From: Marinibaculum pumilum
GTDB lineage: Bacteria > Pseudomonadota > Alphaproteobacteria > Ferrovibrionales > Ferrovibrionaceae
DNA length: 64,000 nt
Direction of reading: 5' to 3'
NCBI RefSeq assembly: GCF_042646425.1
Contig: NZ_JBHRTR010000050.1
Location: 48,882-112,881, forward strand
Below are positions 33,086-42,786 of the stretch, in pieces (position 1 is the first letter of the stretch; the number at the start of each line of letters is the position of its first letter). The notes beneath the pieces were generated by a model. The model did not search any database, was not told where the DNA came from, and was given only the letters and a program-made list of their open reading frames with translations. Both the position numbers and the translations under genes were made by a program.

Positions 33086-35467
33086 TCAGCGATCGGTGGG
33101 GGGATTCAGGATCGCCCCGCCTGCGCCGATCGCCACCGCGTTGTTGCCGATCTCCAGCCGGAAGCCGCCGTCCGGAAGCGGCGCCAGGTCGCGGACCGGC
33201 ACGGCCCTGCAGTTCAGGCGCAGCAGGGCCAGGAACTCCGTCTGCCGCAGCCTGTCCCTGGTGGCGAAGCGGGCATGCCATTGCCGCGGCAGGTCGGCCC
33301 GGTCCGGCGGACGGTCGGGATCGCCGAATCGGTTGGTCTGCGTGAAGTCGAGGGTCTGCGGCGCAAGCATCTCCACGCACAGGGAGGTGTTGTCCTGGGC
33401 GATGCCTGCCGCATTGGCGGCATAGCGCACCATTTCGACATAGCTGTGCAGGTTCCATTCGAAACTGCGCGGCGTGGCGCTTGCCACCCGGTCGTAGACC
33501 AGGACGATGTCCGGGCGCAGCAGCGCAATGGTCCGCACCGCCGTTTCGAGCGCGCCGTCATAGGCGGCGGTGGCGTCGCCGGTCACGCTGGCCAGGCGCC
33601 CGTCATCGGCAAATGCGGTGATCCGGCCCGCCAGGTCGGCCCGCTTGATCGGCTGTCCCTGGCCGCCGTCGAAGGTGATCGCGTTATGGGCCTGGGTCTG
33701 CCGGGTCCATCCCAGCATGTGCGGCGAGTCGTAGGTGACGTAGTAGCCGCTGTCGATCGCCATGCGGCGGCGGTTCAGGTCGATGATGAAGCTGTTCTGG
33801 TCGGCGTCGTTGTGGCTGACGGAGCCGAACGGGCCGGAGCGGAAGTAGATCGAGGCGCGGTCGCGGCTCTGGATGTCGGAATGCAGCGCCGCCCAGCCGA
33901 TCGACGGCAGCACGGCGGCATCCGGCAGGGCCGCCGGATCCGGCCCCTCCGTTGCCAGCGGGCCGGCCGGCGGCGCCGTCAGCTCCATCATGTGGGGGAT
34001 GGGATAGCTCTGCGGCACCTGCAGGCTGTACCAGCGTGCCAGGCGGCTGCCGGTCCGGGCATAGAGGCTGCGCATGACCGTCCCGGTCAGGCCGGCATCG
34101 CCATGGCCGGCGCCGTCGCCGAACGCGAAGCGGCTGCCCGGCCCCTGGAAATAGCTGGCATAGAGCGGGAAATGGCGGGCCCAGGCACTGTCCGCCGGGT
34201 CGATGCCGATGCCGTTGCGCAGGGCGTCCCAGCGCGGGATCAGGTCGACCATGTAGTAGAAGGCGTAGTTGCCGCCATTCCCGGAACCGCCATCGTCGCC
34301 GCCCCAGGGATGCGGCATCGCGAGCAGCAGCGGCACCGCCGCCTCGAACCAGCTCTCCGCCTGCGGCAGCTCACCGGCAAAGATCACCGACAGCGCCGCC
34401 AGGTTGGCAAGATGGCCGTAGCCGTGGCTGTTCTGCGGCCGGGCCTGCATCCGCGCCTGCGGCCGGTCGGAATTGTCGAAGAACCAGCGATAGGCCGGAA
34501 CCGCGCTGGCCGCGACGGCGGCGGCGGCCCGGGTGCGCTCCGACGGCGACAGCTGGTCGTAGAGCAGGTCGTAGGCCACCGCGATCCCCCAGGCATGGTC
34601 CATCGCCAGCTGGTCGTTGCGATGCAGCGCGACGGCGCCGTCCGCCGGCCAGGACAGGACGTTCTGCAGCCGCGCGCGGGCGTCGTCGAGGATCGCGGGA
34701 TCGCCGGTCACCTTCCAGACCATGGCCGCCCGCTCCAGCGCCTCGAGTTCGCCGCGGTAGCGCTCCTCCCCGGCCTGCGGCCACCAGCCCGGTTCCATAT
34801 CGCCCGCGGGCAGCGCCCGCCGGTCCTCCGGCGGCGGCTGGAAAAGCCGGCCGGACCGGGCCGTCACCGCGTCCTGGACGCGGGCGAACAGTGCCGCGCG
34901 CCGGCCCTGAAGCAGGTCGGCGCGATGCCGCATCCAAGCCTCGCCCTGCGGCAGAAGCCGCGGATGCGGCGCTGCGCGTGCCCGCTGCCACAGGGTGGCG
35001 ATATCCGGAACCGGAAAGGGCACGGCGCCCTCCGGAACCTCGAAACGGCGTTTCGCGCTCCAGTCCGGCCCGGGCTGCCCGGCCACCGCCACCTGCCAGT
35101 CGTAGCTGCCGGCCGGCAGGACCCGGTCGAGGAGGAGGGAATTGCGCGGGCTGTCCCGCTCGACCGTCAGGCCGTCCGGGCCGGACAGACGGAAGCGGTA
35201 GCCTGCGGCCGGCGCGACATCCGGCCAGGTGAAGCCGGGCGGCGATTGCAGGACGGTGCTGCCATGGGCAGGCCGGACCGGCATTTCGGTCGGGTCGCCG
35301 GGGGTCAGCCAGTCCTGCACCGGGACGAGGGTCGGCAGGCGGGTGATCCGGTCCAGCACCGGCTGGCGGTCCTGCGCCGCAGCGGTACCGCCGGCGGTCA
35401 GCAGCGCAATCGGCAGGAGGAGGCAGGCCGCGAGGCGGCGTAGCGGGGCAAGGCGGTGCGGCATCAA
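33086..35467 (-). CDS. secreted heparinase II/III-family polysaccharide lyase
   Basis: 793 residues with a Sec signal (RRLAACLLLPIALLTAGGTAAAQ-D). A fibronectin-like N-terminal domain (PPGFTWPDVAPAAGYRFRLSGPDG in family order) is followed by the alpha/alpha toroid (AMDHAWGIAVAYDLLYDQLS, RPQNSHGYGHLANLAALS) and the C-terminal beta-sandwich with SHNDADQNSFIIDLNRRRMAID, where the N-D-A-D-Q segment is the expected metal/active-site region of heparinase II. It should cleave uronic-acid-containing polymer by beta-elimination in the periplasm. The AlgD-like gene in the same locus supports a uronate substrate. Confidence 0.88.
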   Translation of the reverse strand: MMPHRLAPLRRLAACLLLPIALLTAGGTAAAQDRQPVLDRITRLPTLVPVQDWLTPGDPTEMPVRPAHGSTVLQSPPGFTWPDVAPAAGYRFRLSGPDGLTVERDSPRNSLLLDRVLPAGSYDWQVAVAGQPGPDWSAKRRFEVPEGAVPFPVPDIATLWQRARAAPHPRLLPQGEAWMRHRADLLQGRRAALFARVQDAVTARSGRLFQPPPEDRRALPAGDMEPGWWPQAGEERYRGELEALERAAMVWKVTGDPAILDDARARLQNVLSWPADGAVALHRNDQLAMDHAWGIAVAYDLLYDQLSPSERTRAAAAVAASAVPAYRWFFDNSDRPQARMQARPQNSHGYGHLANLAALSVIFAGELPQAESWFEAAVPLLLAMPHPWGGDDGGSGNGGNYAFYYMVDLIPRWDALRNGIGIDPADSAWARHFPLYASYFQGPGSRFAFGDGAGHGDAGLTGTVMRSLYARTGSRLARWYSLQVPQSYPIPHMMELTAPPAGPLATEGPDPAALPDAAVLPSIGWAALHSDIQSRDRASIYFRSGPFGSVSHNDADQNSFIIDLNRRRMAIDSGYYVTYDSPHMLGWTRQTQAHNAITFDGGQGQPIKRADLAGRITAFADDGRLASVTGDATAAYDGALETAVRTIALLRPDIVLVYDRVASATPRSFEWNLHSYVEMVRYAANAAGIAQDNTSLCVEMLAPQTLDFTQTNRFGDPDRPPDRADLPRQWHARFATRDRLRQTEFLALLRLNCRAVPVRDLAPLPDGGFRLEIGNNAVAIGAGGAILNPPTDR

Positions 35468-35568
35468 CTGGTCCCGGACATGCGAGGCGGCCTATTCTGC
35501 GGCGATGTCCGGCGCCTGCAAGGGCGGGCGCCGCGCAACCGGGCTGAACCAGGGAGGCAGGAGCCTGC

Positions 35569-37038
35569 ATGTCGCCACCGCGGGAACGGGCGCAACCGGC
35601 CGGACGGACCCGCCTGCGCGACCTGCTGCGACCGGACCGCTTTTCCGGCGCCGCGGGCTGGACGATGGCCCTGCGGCTGGTCGGACTGCCGTTTCAGCTG
35701 CTGCTCTTCCTGCTGGTTGCGCGCCTGCATCCGGTCGCCGATGTGGGCCTGTTCGCGGTCGTCCTCGGTCTCTGGCTGGCGGCGCGCTCCCTCGGCCCGC
35801 TGGGTTTCGACCAGGCGGCGATGCGCTTCATCCCCGCGTTCCGGGCGGACGGGCGCAGCTGGGCGGCCGCTGCCTTCGTCCGGATCGCGCTGCTCTGGAT
35901 CGGCCTGCCTGCGGTCCTGGCCGGCGCGTTCCTGGTGGCCGGCGCCCTTCTCCAGGGCTGGAGCCTGCCCTCCCTGGCCGCCTTCGGCATGGGTGAGGGG
36001 CAGGATCCCGCGACCGGCAGTGCCTTCGTCCTGCTCTGTGGCCTGGGCCTTCCCGGCTATGTCCTGATCGGCTTCCTGGTCGGGGTCGTCCGGGCCCGCC
36101 GGCAGGTGATCGCCGCCCAGCTGCCGGAACTCGTGGCACAGCCGCTTCTGGGCCTGGCGGCGGTCGGGGGGGTGGCCCTGGCGATGCCGGAGAGCGGCGT
36201 ACTCGGCTCCCTCGCCGCGGTGGCCGCCGCGGCCTGGGCGGTGGCGCTTGCCTATCTCTGGCTGGCGCGGGGCGTGCTGTGCCGCGGGCCGTCGCTGCCT
36301 GCGGCGGAGCGCCGCGCCATCGTCCGGACCTGCCTGAGCATCGGCCTATCGAAGGCGGTCACGATCGTGACCCTGCGGGCGCCGCTCTTCATCCTGTTCC
36401 TGCTGGCCGGTGCGGCGGCAGCGGCGCTGTTCGAAACGGCGCAGCGCCTGGCCCTGCTGGGCACCCTGGGGACCTGGGCGATCATTGCCGCGGCCTCGCC
36501 CATGATCGCGGAGGCCCATGCCGCAGGACAAAGCGAACGGCTGCGCCGCCTCGTCGCGGGCAGCATCGTGATCGCGGCGGCGCAGACCCTGGCCGTGCTG
36601 CTGGCGCTCCTGGTGCTGGGGGACTGGCTGCTCGGGCTGTTCGGGCCTGCCTATACGGCGGCCCGCTGGACCGCGGTCATCCTGTCCCTGGCCTTCCTGG
36701 CGAATGCCGTCGGCGGTCCGGTCGGCAACGCCTTCTACATGATCGGCCGGGAGCGTCTGCCGCTGGGCTTCAACATCGCCGGCCTTGCCGTGATGGCGCT
36801 CGCCGTCCCGGCCGGCACCCTGCTGGCCGGGCCGGCCGGCGCGGCGGCCGGCTTTGCGCTGGCGCTGCTGGTTCGCGACGGCGGCATGGCTGCAATGGCT
36901 CCCGGCATGCTCGGGCTGCGCCCTGGCGACCTGCATCCCGGACGGATGGCAACGGCCCTGCTGGCCCGGCGGGGCGGGGCGCCGGACGTGACGGGGCCGG
37001 CCGGTGCGCCGGTCAGGTCCGGTCCGAAGCCGCCCTGA
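35569..37038 (+). CDS. Wzx-type polysaccharide flippase
   Basis: 489 residues with about 12-14 membrane helices and the MOP-superfamily layout: DVGLFAVVLGLWLAARSLGPLGFDQAAMRFIP near the N-terminus, a central LSIGLSKAVTIVTLRAPLFILF, and LALLGTLGTWAIIAAASPMIAEAH. It moves undecaprenyl-linked repeat units across the inner membrane. It is divergent from the heparinase II gene (101 bases apart). Its last 26 bases overlap the convergent methyltransferase gene. Confidence 0.9.
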   Translation: MSPPRERAQPAGRTRLRDLLRPDRFSGAAGWTMALRLVGLPFQLLLFLLVARLHPVADVGLFAVVLGLWLAARSLGPLGFDQAAMRFIPAFRADGRSWAAAAFVRIALLWIGLPAVLAGAFLVAGALLQGWSLPSLAAFGMGEGQDPATGSAFVLLCGLGLPGYVLIGFLVGVVRARRQVIAAQLPELVAQPLLGLAAVGGVALAMPESGVLGSLAAVAAAAWAVALAYLWLARGVLCRGPSLPAAERRAIVRTCLSIGLSKAVTIVTLRAPLFILFLLAGAAAAALFETAQRLALLGTLGTWAIIAAASPMIAEAHAAGQSERLRRLVAGSIVIAAAQTLAVLLALLVLGDWLLGLFGPAYTAARWTAVILSLAFLANAVGGPVGNAFYMIGRERLPLGFNIAGLAVMALAVPAGTLLAGPAGAAAGFALALLVRDGGMAAMAPGMLGLRPGDLHPGRMATALLARRGGAPDVTGPAGAPVRSGPKPP

Positions 37039-37699
37039 CCGCAATCAGCGACTTGACGAAGCCGAACCGGTACTCGCGCAGGATCTCCGCATCCGGAAAC
37101 AGGGTCGCCAGCTCCGCCGCCGTCAGCAGGTGCCAGTCGGGCAGGGAGCGCTTCGGCCAGAAGCGGCCGAAAAAGGCCATCACCCGCTTCTGCACCGGGC
37201 GCGGCAGGAGGACGATCAGGACCGGCAGCCAGGTATGCGATTCCACCGGGAAGTATCGGTACGGGGTCTGCACGAAATAGCTGCCGCCGATGCGCCGGAT
37301 CTCCGCCGCGAACTGCGCCTGGTGGCGGCGGGCGACGGCACGGAACTCGGCATCCGTCTCGATCGCAAGCACGGTGGCCTTTGGCCCCGTGACATGCTCC
37401 AGCACCGAGGAGCAGAAGACGATGTCGAAGGCGCCATCCTCGAACGGCAGCCGTTCCGCACCGTCGATCCGCTGGGTCCGGAAGCCGTGATGCGCGGCGG
37501 CGCGGGCCAGGTCCGCGGCCGACAGGTCGGCGATGGTGACATTGTCACGGAACGGGAAGACGGAGGCGAAATGATCGCCGGTGCCGCCGCCCAGGTCCAC
37601 GATCCTGTCTTCCGGGCGGGGCCGCAGGCGGTCGATGAAGACAGCGGCCCGCCGCGCGCGGGAACTGCGCGACATCCAGTGCGCCAGGCGCTTCAACAT
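37013..37699 (-). CDS. class I SAM-dependent methyltransferase
   Basis: 228 residues. Motif I RIVDLGGGTGDHFASVFPF, motif II VTIADLS and the post-motif segment LPFEDGAFDIVFCSSVLEHV define a Methyltransf_11-like fold. A family hint is QAQFAAEIRRIGGSYFVQTPYRYFPVESH in order, seen in methyltransferases of sugar or lipid loci. It may O-methylate an EPS sugar; the acceptor is unknown. It ends convergently inside the flippase gene and lies 55 bases downstream of the second polymerase-like gene, probably as its partner in one transcript. Confidence 0.85.
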   Translation of the reverse strand: MLKRLAHWMSRSSRARRAAVFIDRLRPRPEDRIVDLGGGTGDHFASVFPFRDNVTIADLSAADLARAAAHHGFRTQRIDGAERLPFEDGAFDIVFCSSVLEHVTGPKATVLAIETDAEFRAVARRHQAQFAAEIRRIGGSYFVQTPYRYFPVESHTWLPVLIVLLPRPVQKRVMAFFGRFWPKRSLPDWHLLTAAELATLFPDAEILREYRFGFVKSLIAVRAASDRT

Positions 37700-37719
37700 G
37701 ACGGCGATGGCCCTTTCAG

Positions 37720-37735
37720 GGCGGGCATGCCCGCC
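37720..37735. repeat. perfect 16-bp palindrome
   Basis: GGCGGGCATGCCCGCC sits in the 55-base gap between the polymerase-like stop and the methyltransferase start. It may be an attenuator or a protein site. Palindromes of this kind are not rare at 70% G+C. Confidence 0.5.
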
Positions 37736-37754
37736 GGCAGACCTGTCGCTTGCC

Positions 37755-39266
37755 CTACCATCCGCGCGGGCCGATCGTGCCGGGCCGGCCGCGCAGGGCC
37801 GGCCGGTGGCGTTGCGTCGTCTGCCTGGCGGCCCGGGCCTGCCGGTCGGCGGCCGCCTGCGCGAAGCCGCGCGGATAGCAGGCGGCGATCGCCACGGCGA
37901 GGCCGATCAGCGGGACATAGAGGTCGGAGGTCAGGGTCGGGGCGGCAATGGTCTTCACCAGGGCGGTCACCAGGACAAAGCTTGCGAACAGGTTCTCCAC
38001 AGCAGGAAATTTCAGTGCGGCCCGCGTGACCCGCACGGCGAGGTAGAGCAGCAGGCCCAGATAGGCGGCGAGGCCGATCCAGCCGCTTTCGCCCAGCACC
38101 TTCGGCCAGAACACGTCCTGCAGGTAGTAGGGATGCAGGCGCGATGCGCCATAGATCAGCGACAGCCCGGTCTGGTCGTAGATCGGACTGAAGAAGGTGG
38201 TGAACGAGGCGAGGCTGCCGAAGGTCCCGATCCCCGCGCCGAGCGGGAAGTTGTCGACCGCCAGGTCGAACGAGATCAGGTACATCAGGGTCCGGACGGC
38301 GCTCTCGCCATCCTGGACATAGTCGGTCACCTGGCCCTGGATCACCGGCAGCGCCAGGTCTGCGAACGGGACGGCGAGCAGCAGGCCCAGGGTGACGGCC
38401 GCGGCGCGGATCAGGAACTGCGTGTCCTTGCTGCGGAACCGCATCGCCATGACTGCGATGCCCAGCACAAGGACCACCGCCACGATCTCCTTGGCGACGA
38501 TGTGGAGCATCGTCAGGAGGGCCAGCAGGGCGGTGAGGCCGGCCCACACGGCATTCTTCCGGATGCCCCAGAGCGCCGCGGCGGCCATCGTCGCCATCAG
38601 GTGGATATCGACGCTCGCCGTGGCGTGGTGGTACAGGCCCTGTGGCCGGTACATGCCGGCACGGCGGTCCATCGGCTCGCCGTAAATGTTGATCCCGCTG
38701 TTCAGTGCCAGGTCCCGCAGCAGGAACGGCAGGTTCACCAGTGCCACCCCGATCAGCGCGTAGAGGAACGGGGTCATCACGTCGGAATCCCTGGCCTGCG
38801 AGAGGCAATAGGCGAAGGCCAGGGCCAGGATGATCGGCTTGGAATCGAGGGCGATGGTCAGGCCCGTCACGGTCGCGAACGGGTAGCCCCCGATCGGACT
38901 GAACAGGCCCGATATGGTTCCCATCGCGATGTAGATGCCGAAGCACAACGGCACCGGCCAAAGGCCGTGCGGCATGCGGAACAGCGCGGCGGCGGCGAAC
39001 GGGGCGGCGAACAGGACCGTGATCTCGTCCAGATAGCCCGACAGCTTCTCGGCGGTGCGGATCAGGACATTGTCCACCAGCAGCAGCACGTAGTAGATGC
39101 CGGCCGCCCACATCGCCAGCCCGGGCAGTTCCAGCGGCCGGCGGCGCGCCGGCGGCCGGCCGATTCGCTGCGCCCGCATCCGGTTCGTCGCCATCCTGTC
39201 GCCGCGGCGCGGCAGCGGGGCGTTGGGTGGCTTCGGAGTCACGCGGCCTGGGGTCCCTGTCCTCAT
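37755..39266 (-). CDS. second O-antigen ligase/polymerase-like membrane protein
   Basis: 503 residues, about 10-12 membrane helices, with a basic N-terminal head (PRRGDRMATNRMRAQRIGR). Family features: GMYRPQGLYHHATASVDIHLMATMAAAALW, ESAVRTLMYLISFDLAVDNFPLGAGIGTFGS and FWPKVLGESGWIGLAAYLGLLLYL in order, where the P-x-G-x-G and G-E-x-G-W pairs are typical of Wzy/WaaL proteins. With the gene at 25.4 kb the locus has two such enzymes, one perhaps a polymerase and the other a ligase. A later ATG (39194) is also possible. Confidence 0.85.
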   Translation of the reverse strand: MRTGTPGRVTPKPPNAPLPRRGDRMATNRMRAQRIGRPPARRRPLELPGLAMWAAGIYYVLLLVDNVLIRTAEKLSGYLDEITVLFAAPFAAAALFRMPHGLWPVPLCFGIYIAMGTISGLFSPIGGYPFATVTGLTIALDSKPIILALAFAYCLSQARDSDVMTPFLYALIGVALVNLPFLLRDLALNSGINIYGEPMDRRAGMYRPQGLYHHATASVDIHLMATMAAAALWGIRKNAVWAGLTALLALLTMLHIVAKEIVAVVLVLGIAVMAMRFRSKDTQFLIRAAAVTLGLLLAVPFADLALPVIQGQVTDYVQDGESAVRTLMYLISFDLAVDNFPLGAGIGTFGSLASFTTFFSPIYDQTGLSLIYGASRLHPYYLQDVFWPKVLGESGWIGLAAYLGLLLYLAVRVTRAALKFPAVENLFASFVLVTALVKTIAAPTLTSDLYVPLIGLAVAIAACYPRGFAQAAADRQARAARQTTQRHRPALRGRPGTIGPRGW

Positions 39267-39465
39267 CGATCCTGCGACTTCCGGGCCGGCGCCGGCCCAT
39301 GCTGCCGGCCCCGACTACCGGGGCTGGCCCACAATGTCCCCATGAACCATCGGCAAATGTGTTACACGATACGTGCCAATGCAGCGATTGGCCGCGAAGT
39401 GCTCCGGACCCGACAGCATGGCGAGCGCAACTGTATCGTATTCGGACAGGTCAGAGCATTGCCTT

Positions 39466-40290
39466 ATGCGTTATCTGGTCAGCAGCGGCCGGGCCGCAGG
39501 ACTTGGGGCGCTGCTGGTGACCATGCCGCTGGCCGCCCTTGCACAGGAGCGGCAGGCGGATCCGGCGCCGGACCAGAGCCTGGGCGCGGCGGTACTCGAA
39601 TGCGCAGAAATCAAGCCGCTGTTCGACAGGCTCCGCTGCTACGACCGCCTGGCCCGCGACGTCGACACCTTCGATGCGGTGGTGCGGGAGACCTGCGGCA
39701 CCTCGGCCACCGGCCGGCTGGAGGATCCGGCGCTGGAGGAAGCGCGCCTCCAGCAGTCCGTGCAGGGCGCGGTTGCCGCCCTGCGCCAGGGGCAGCTCGG
39801 CGCCGCGCCGCCGCAGCAGCTGGAGGTGCGGCGCAACGTCAAGGTCGAAGGGATCGACTTGACTCCGAACTGGACCGTCGATGAAGTCCGCGACGGTCAG
39901 GGCGTCCTGGTCGAGGTGCGCCTGTCCACGGTGGCGTCCAATGCGCTGACCGAGGGCGGGGCGAAGCCGAGCTTCAACATCCTGTGCCGGCAGCGGAACA
40001 CCTTGGCCTGGTTCGAGACCGGTCTTTCCGGCGGCGGCGGCACGACACCGGTCAGCCTGGTGTTCGGCGGCGATGCCGAGCCGATGGCGGTGACCCTGGA
40101 CAATACCCAGAACGGCAAGGCGATCGGTGTCTGGAACAAGGCGGAGACCATCCTGCAGCCGCTGCTGGACAAGAAGGCGATGAGCGTGCGTTTCACTCCC
40201 GAAGGTGCCGACAAGCCGGTCGCCGCGGATTTCAACCTGAACGGCTTCGAGAACGCGATCGAGGTCATCCGCCTGCAATGCGGGTGGTAG
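39466..40290 (+). CDS. VasI-like secreted protein, unknown function
   Basis: 274 residues. A Sec signal (GLGALLVTMPLAALA-QE) leads to a segment C-x-x-I-K-P-L-F-D-R-L-R-C-Y-D-R-L-A, the N-terminal motif shared with VasI (a type VI secretion-associated protein) and other small periplasmic proteins. The C-terminal half is beta-rich (AMSVRFTPEG, DFNLNGFENAIEVIRLQCGW) and probably a separate domain. No other type VI gene is near, so only the motif, not the function, is transferable. The upstream 199 bases are AT-richer and must contain its promoter. Confidence 0.65.
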   Translation: MRYLVSSGRAAGLGALLVTMPLAALAQERQADPAPDQSLGAAVLECAEIKPLFDRLRCYDRLARDVDTFDAVVRETCGTSATGRLEDPALEEARLQQSVQGAVAALRQGQLGAAPPQQLEVRRNVKVEGIDLTPNWTVDEVRDGQGVLVEVRLSTVASNALTEGGAKPSFNILCRQRNTLAWFETGLSGGGGTTPVSLVFGGDAEPMAVTLDNTQNGKAIGVWNKAETILQPLLDKKAMSVRFTPEGADKPVAADFNLNGFENAIEVIRLQCGW

Positions 40291-40295
40291 CCGCC

Positions 40296-41795
40296 ATGAC
40301 GGCCGCAGCGGATCCGGGGGCACCGCCCTCCCCTGTCGAGATCGCCCGGGCGCTGGCGCGCATCGGGTCGGTTCACGTCATGGTCGTCGGCGACGTGATG
40401 CTGGACCGCTTCGTCTATGGCGATGTCTCCCGGGTCAGCTACGAGGCGCCGATCCCCGTGCTGAACGTGGCGCGGGAGAGCGCCATGCCCGGCGGCGCCG
40501 GCAATGCCGCGCGCAATGCGGCGGCGCTGGGCGCAAGGGTCAGTCTGGTCGGCGTGGTGGGCGACGATGCCGCCGGGACGGAGCTGCGCGAGATCGTCGC
40601 CGGCATTGCCGGCCTCAGCGACCGCCTGATCGTGGAGGCCGGGCGCCCGACCACCCGGAAGACCCGCTTCGTCGCGCAGGGGCAGCAGCTGCTGCGCACC
40701 GACCGGGAGACCCGGGCGGAGCTGCCGGACCGGGTGGCCGAGGCGCTTCTGCGCACGGTGGTCGAGGGCCTGGCGGATTGCCAGGTGATGATCCTGTCGG
40801 ACTATGCCAAGGGAGTGCTGGGCGAGACTGTCCTGCGACCGCTGCTGGACGCTGCTGCAGATGCCGGCGTGCCTGTCGTGGTCGACCCGAAATCGACTGA
40901 CTTCGCCCGCTATCGCGGCGCGGCGCTGATCAAGCCGAACCGCCAGGAAATGGCTGCGGCGTGCCGCATGCCCTGCGACAGCGATGCGGAGGTGGAGGCG
41001 GCGGCGCGCCAGCTGCTGGCCGCGACCGGAATCGGCGCCTTCGCCGTCAGCCGGGCGGAAAAGGGGCTGAGCCTTGTGCGCCGGGACGGTCCGCCGATGC
41101 ACCTGCAGGCGCTGGCGCGGGAGGTGTTCGACGTTTCCGGCGCCGGCGACACCCTGGTGGCGGCGCTGGCGCTGGGCCTCGGCGCCGGACTGGACCCGGC
41201 CGTGGCCGCCTGGCTGGCGAACATGGCCTCAGGCCTGGTGGTGGAGAAGGTGGGGACAGCCGTCGTCCATCCCGACGAGATCCTCGCCCGCGCCCATGAG
41301 CAGGAGGTGCTGGACACCGATTCGAAGGTGATGCCCCGCGCGACCGCCCTGCAGAGGATCGCCCGCTGGCGCGGCGAGGGCGCGCGGATCGGCTTCACCA
41401 ACGGCTGTTTCGACCTGGTGCATCCCGGCCATGTGTCGCTGCTGCGCCAGGCGCGGGCCGCCTGCGACCGCCTGGTGGTGGGCCTGAACACCGATGCCTC
41501 CGTGCAGCGGCTGAAGGGGCCGGAGCGCCCGGTGCAGCCGGAGACGGCGCGCGCGATCGTGCTTTCCTCCTTCGCGGCGGTGGACATGGTGGTGCTGTTC
41601 GACGAGGACACGCCGATCGAACTGATCCGGGCGGTGCGCCCCGACGTGCTGGTCAAGGGCGCCGACTACCGGCCGGAGCAGGTGGTGGGCGGCAGCTTCG
41701 TGGAGAGCTATGGCGGGCGGGTGCTGCTGGCCGACCTGATCGACGGGCAGTCCACCTCCAGCATGATCGCCCGCGCCGGGCATCTGCGGGCATGA
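40296..41795 (+). CDS. hldE: bifunctional heptose-7-phosphate kinase/heptose-1-phosphate adenylyltransferase
   Basis: 499 residues. The ribokinase-like half has VGDVMLDRFVYG, PGGAGNAARN, DPKSTDFARYRGAALIKPN in order and the catalytic DVSGAGDTL. The second half is a nucleotidyltransferase with FTNGCFDLVHPGHV and its H-P-G-H active-site motif. It makes ADP-D-glycero-D-manno-heptose for lipopolysaccharide or EPS. The start lies 5 bases after the VasI-like stop; an ATG at 40278 is an alternative. It overlaps hldD by 4 bases (ATGA). Confidence 0.96.
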   Translation: MTAAADPGAPPSPVEIARALARIGSVHVMVVGDVMLDRFVYGDVSRVSYEAPIPVLNVARESAMPGGAGNAARNAAALGARVSLVGVVGDDAAGTELREIVAGIAGLSDRLIVEAGRPTTRKTRFVAQGQQLLRTDRETRAELPDRVAEALLRTVVEGLADCQVMILSDYAKGVLGETVLRPLLDAAADAGVPVVVDPKSTDFARYRGAALIKPNRQEMAAACRMPCDSDAEVEAAARQLLAATGIGAFAVSRAEKGLSLVRRDGPPMHLQALAREVFDVSGAGDTLVAALALGLGAGLDPAVAAWLANMASGLVVEKVGTAVVHPDEILARAHEQEVLDTDSKVMPRATALQRIARWRGEGARIGFTNGCFDLVHPGHVSLLRQARAACDRLVVGLNTDASVQRLKGPERPVQPETARAIVLSSFAAVDMVVLFDEDTPIELIRAVRPDVLVKGADYRPEQVVGGSFVESYGGRVLLADLIDGQSTSSMIARAGHLRA

Positions 41796-42772
41796 TCCTG
41801 GTCACCGGCGGTGCCGGCTTCATCGGCTCCAACATTGTGGCCGCCCTCGCCGCGGCGGGCGAGGAGGTCGCCGTCTGCGACTGGTTCGGCAGCGACGACA
41901 AGTGGCGGAACCTGGCGAAGCATGACGTGGTGTCGTTCGTCGCGCCGGAGGATCTTCCGGACTGGCTGACCCGCGCGCCCCGGCTGACCGCCGTCGTGCA
42001 TATGGGGGCGATCAGCGCCACCACGGAACGCGACGTCGACCTGATCGTCGCGACCAACATCCGGCTCTCATGGAGCCTGTGGGAATGGTGCGCCGCTGCC
42101 GAGGTGCCGTTCATCTACGCCTCCTCCGCGGCGACCTATGGCGACGGCCTGGCCGGCTTCGACGACGACAATGACGCGCAGGCGATGGGGCGGCTGCGGC
42201 CGCTCAATCCCTATGGCTGGAGCAAGCTGGCCTTCGATCGCCGGGTGATCCGGGCGGTCCAGGGCCGGGAGCCGCGCCCCCCGCAATGGGTCGGCCTGCG
42301 CTTCTTCAACGTCTACGGCCCGAACGAGTATCACAAGGGCCGCATGCAGAGCGTGATCAGCCAGAACTATTCCCGCATCGCCGCCGGCGAGGAGATGCGC
42401 CTGTTCCGCTCCTACCGCAGCGACTATGCCGATGGCGGACAGCTGCGCGACTTCATCTATGTCCGCGACTGCGTCGATGTGGTCCTCTGGCTTCTGTCCC
42501 AGACGGAGACGAGCGGCATCTTCAATGTCGGCACGGGACGTGCAAGGTCGTGGAACGATCTGGCACAAGCGCTGTTCGCCGCGGCCGGACGCGAGCCACG
42601 GATCAGCTACATCCCGATGCCCGAGGATCTGCAGGAGCGCTATCAGTATTTCACGGAGGCGCGGATGGACCGGCTGCGCGCCGCCGGCTATCCGCATGCC
42701 TTCACGTCGCTCGAGGACGGCGTCGCTGCCTATGTGCAGGGCTTCCTGGCCAGCGATGATCCCTATCGCTGA
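41792..42772 (+). CDS. hldD: ADP-L-glycero-D-manno-heptose 6-epimerase
   Basis: 326 residues of the extended SDR type: NAD(P)-binding GGAGFIGSN at the start, VVHMGAISATTERDVD, IYASSAATYGDG, catalytic Y-G-W-S-K at about residue 141, and FFNVYGPNEYHKGRMQSV, a signature specific for HldD. It completes ADP-heptose synthesis together with HldE. The missing steps (GmhA isomerase, GmhB phosphatase) are not in this window. Confidence 0.96.
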   Translation: MILVTGGAGFIGSNIVAALAAAGEEVAVCDWFGSDDKWRNLAKHDVVSFVAPEDLPDWLTRAPRLTAVVHMGAISATTERDVDLIVATNIRLSWSLWEWCAAAEVPFIYASSAATYGDGLAGFDDDNDAQAMGRLRPLNPYGWSKLAFDRRVIRAVQGREPRPPQWVGLRFFNVYGPNEYHKGRMQSVISQNYSRIAAGEEMRLFRSYRSDYADGGQLRDFIYVRDCVDVVLWLLSQTETSGIFNVGTGRARSWNDLAQALFAAAGREPRISYIPMPEDLQERYQYFTEARMDRLRAAGYPHAFTSLEDGVAAYVQGFLASDDPYR

Positions 42773-42786
42773 GCGCATCATGGCCA

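Noticed and set aside
40290..40296. Type VI secretion locus suggested by the VasI-like motif
   Set aside because: No other type VI gene is present; only a short cysteine motif is shared.
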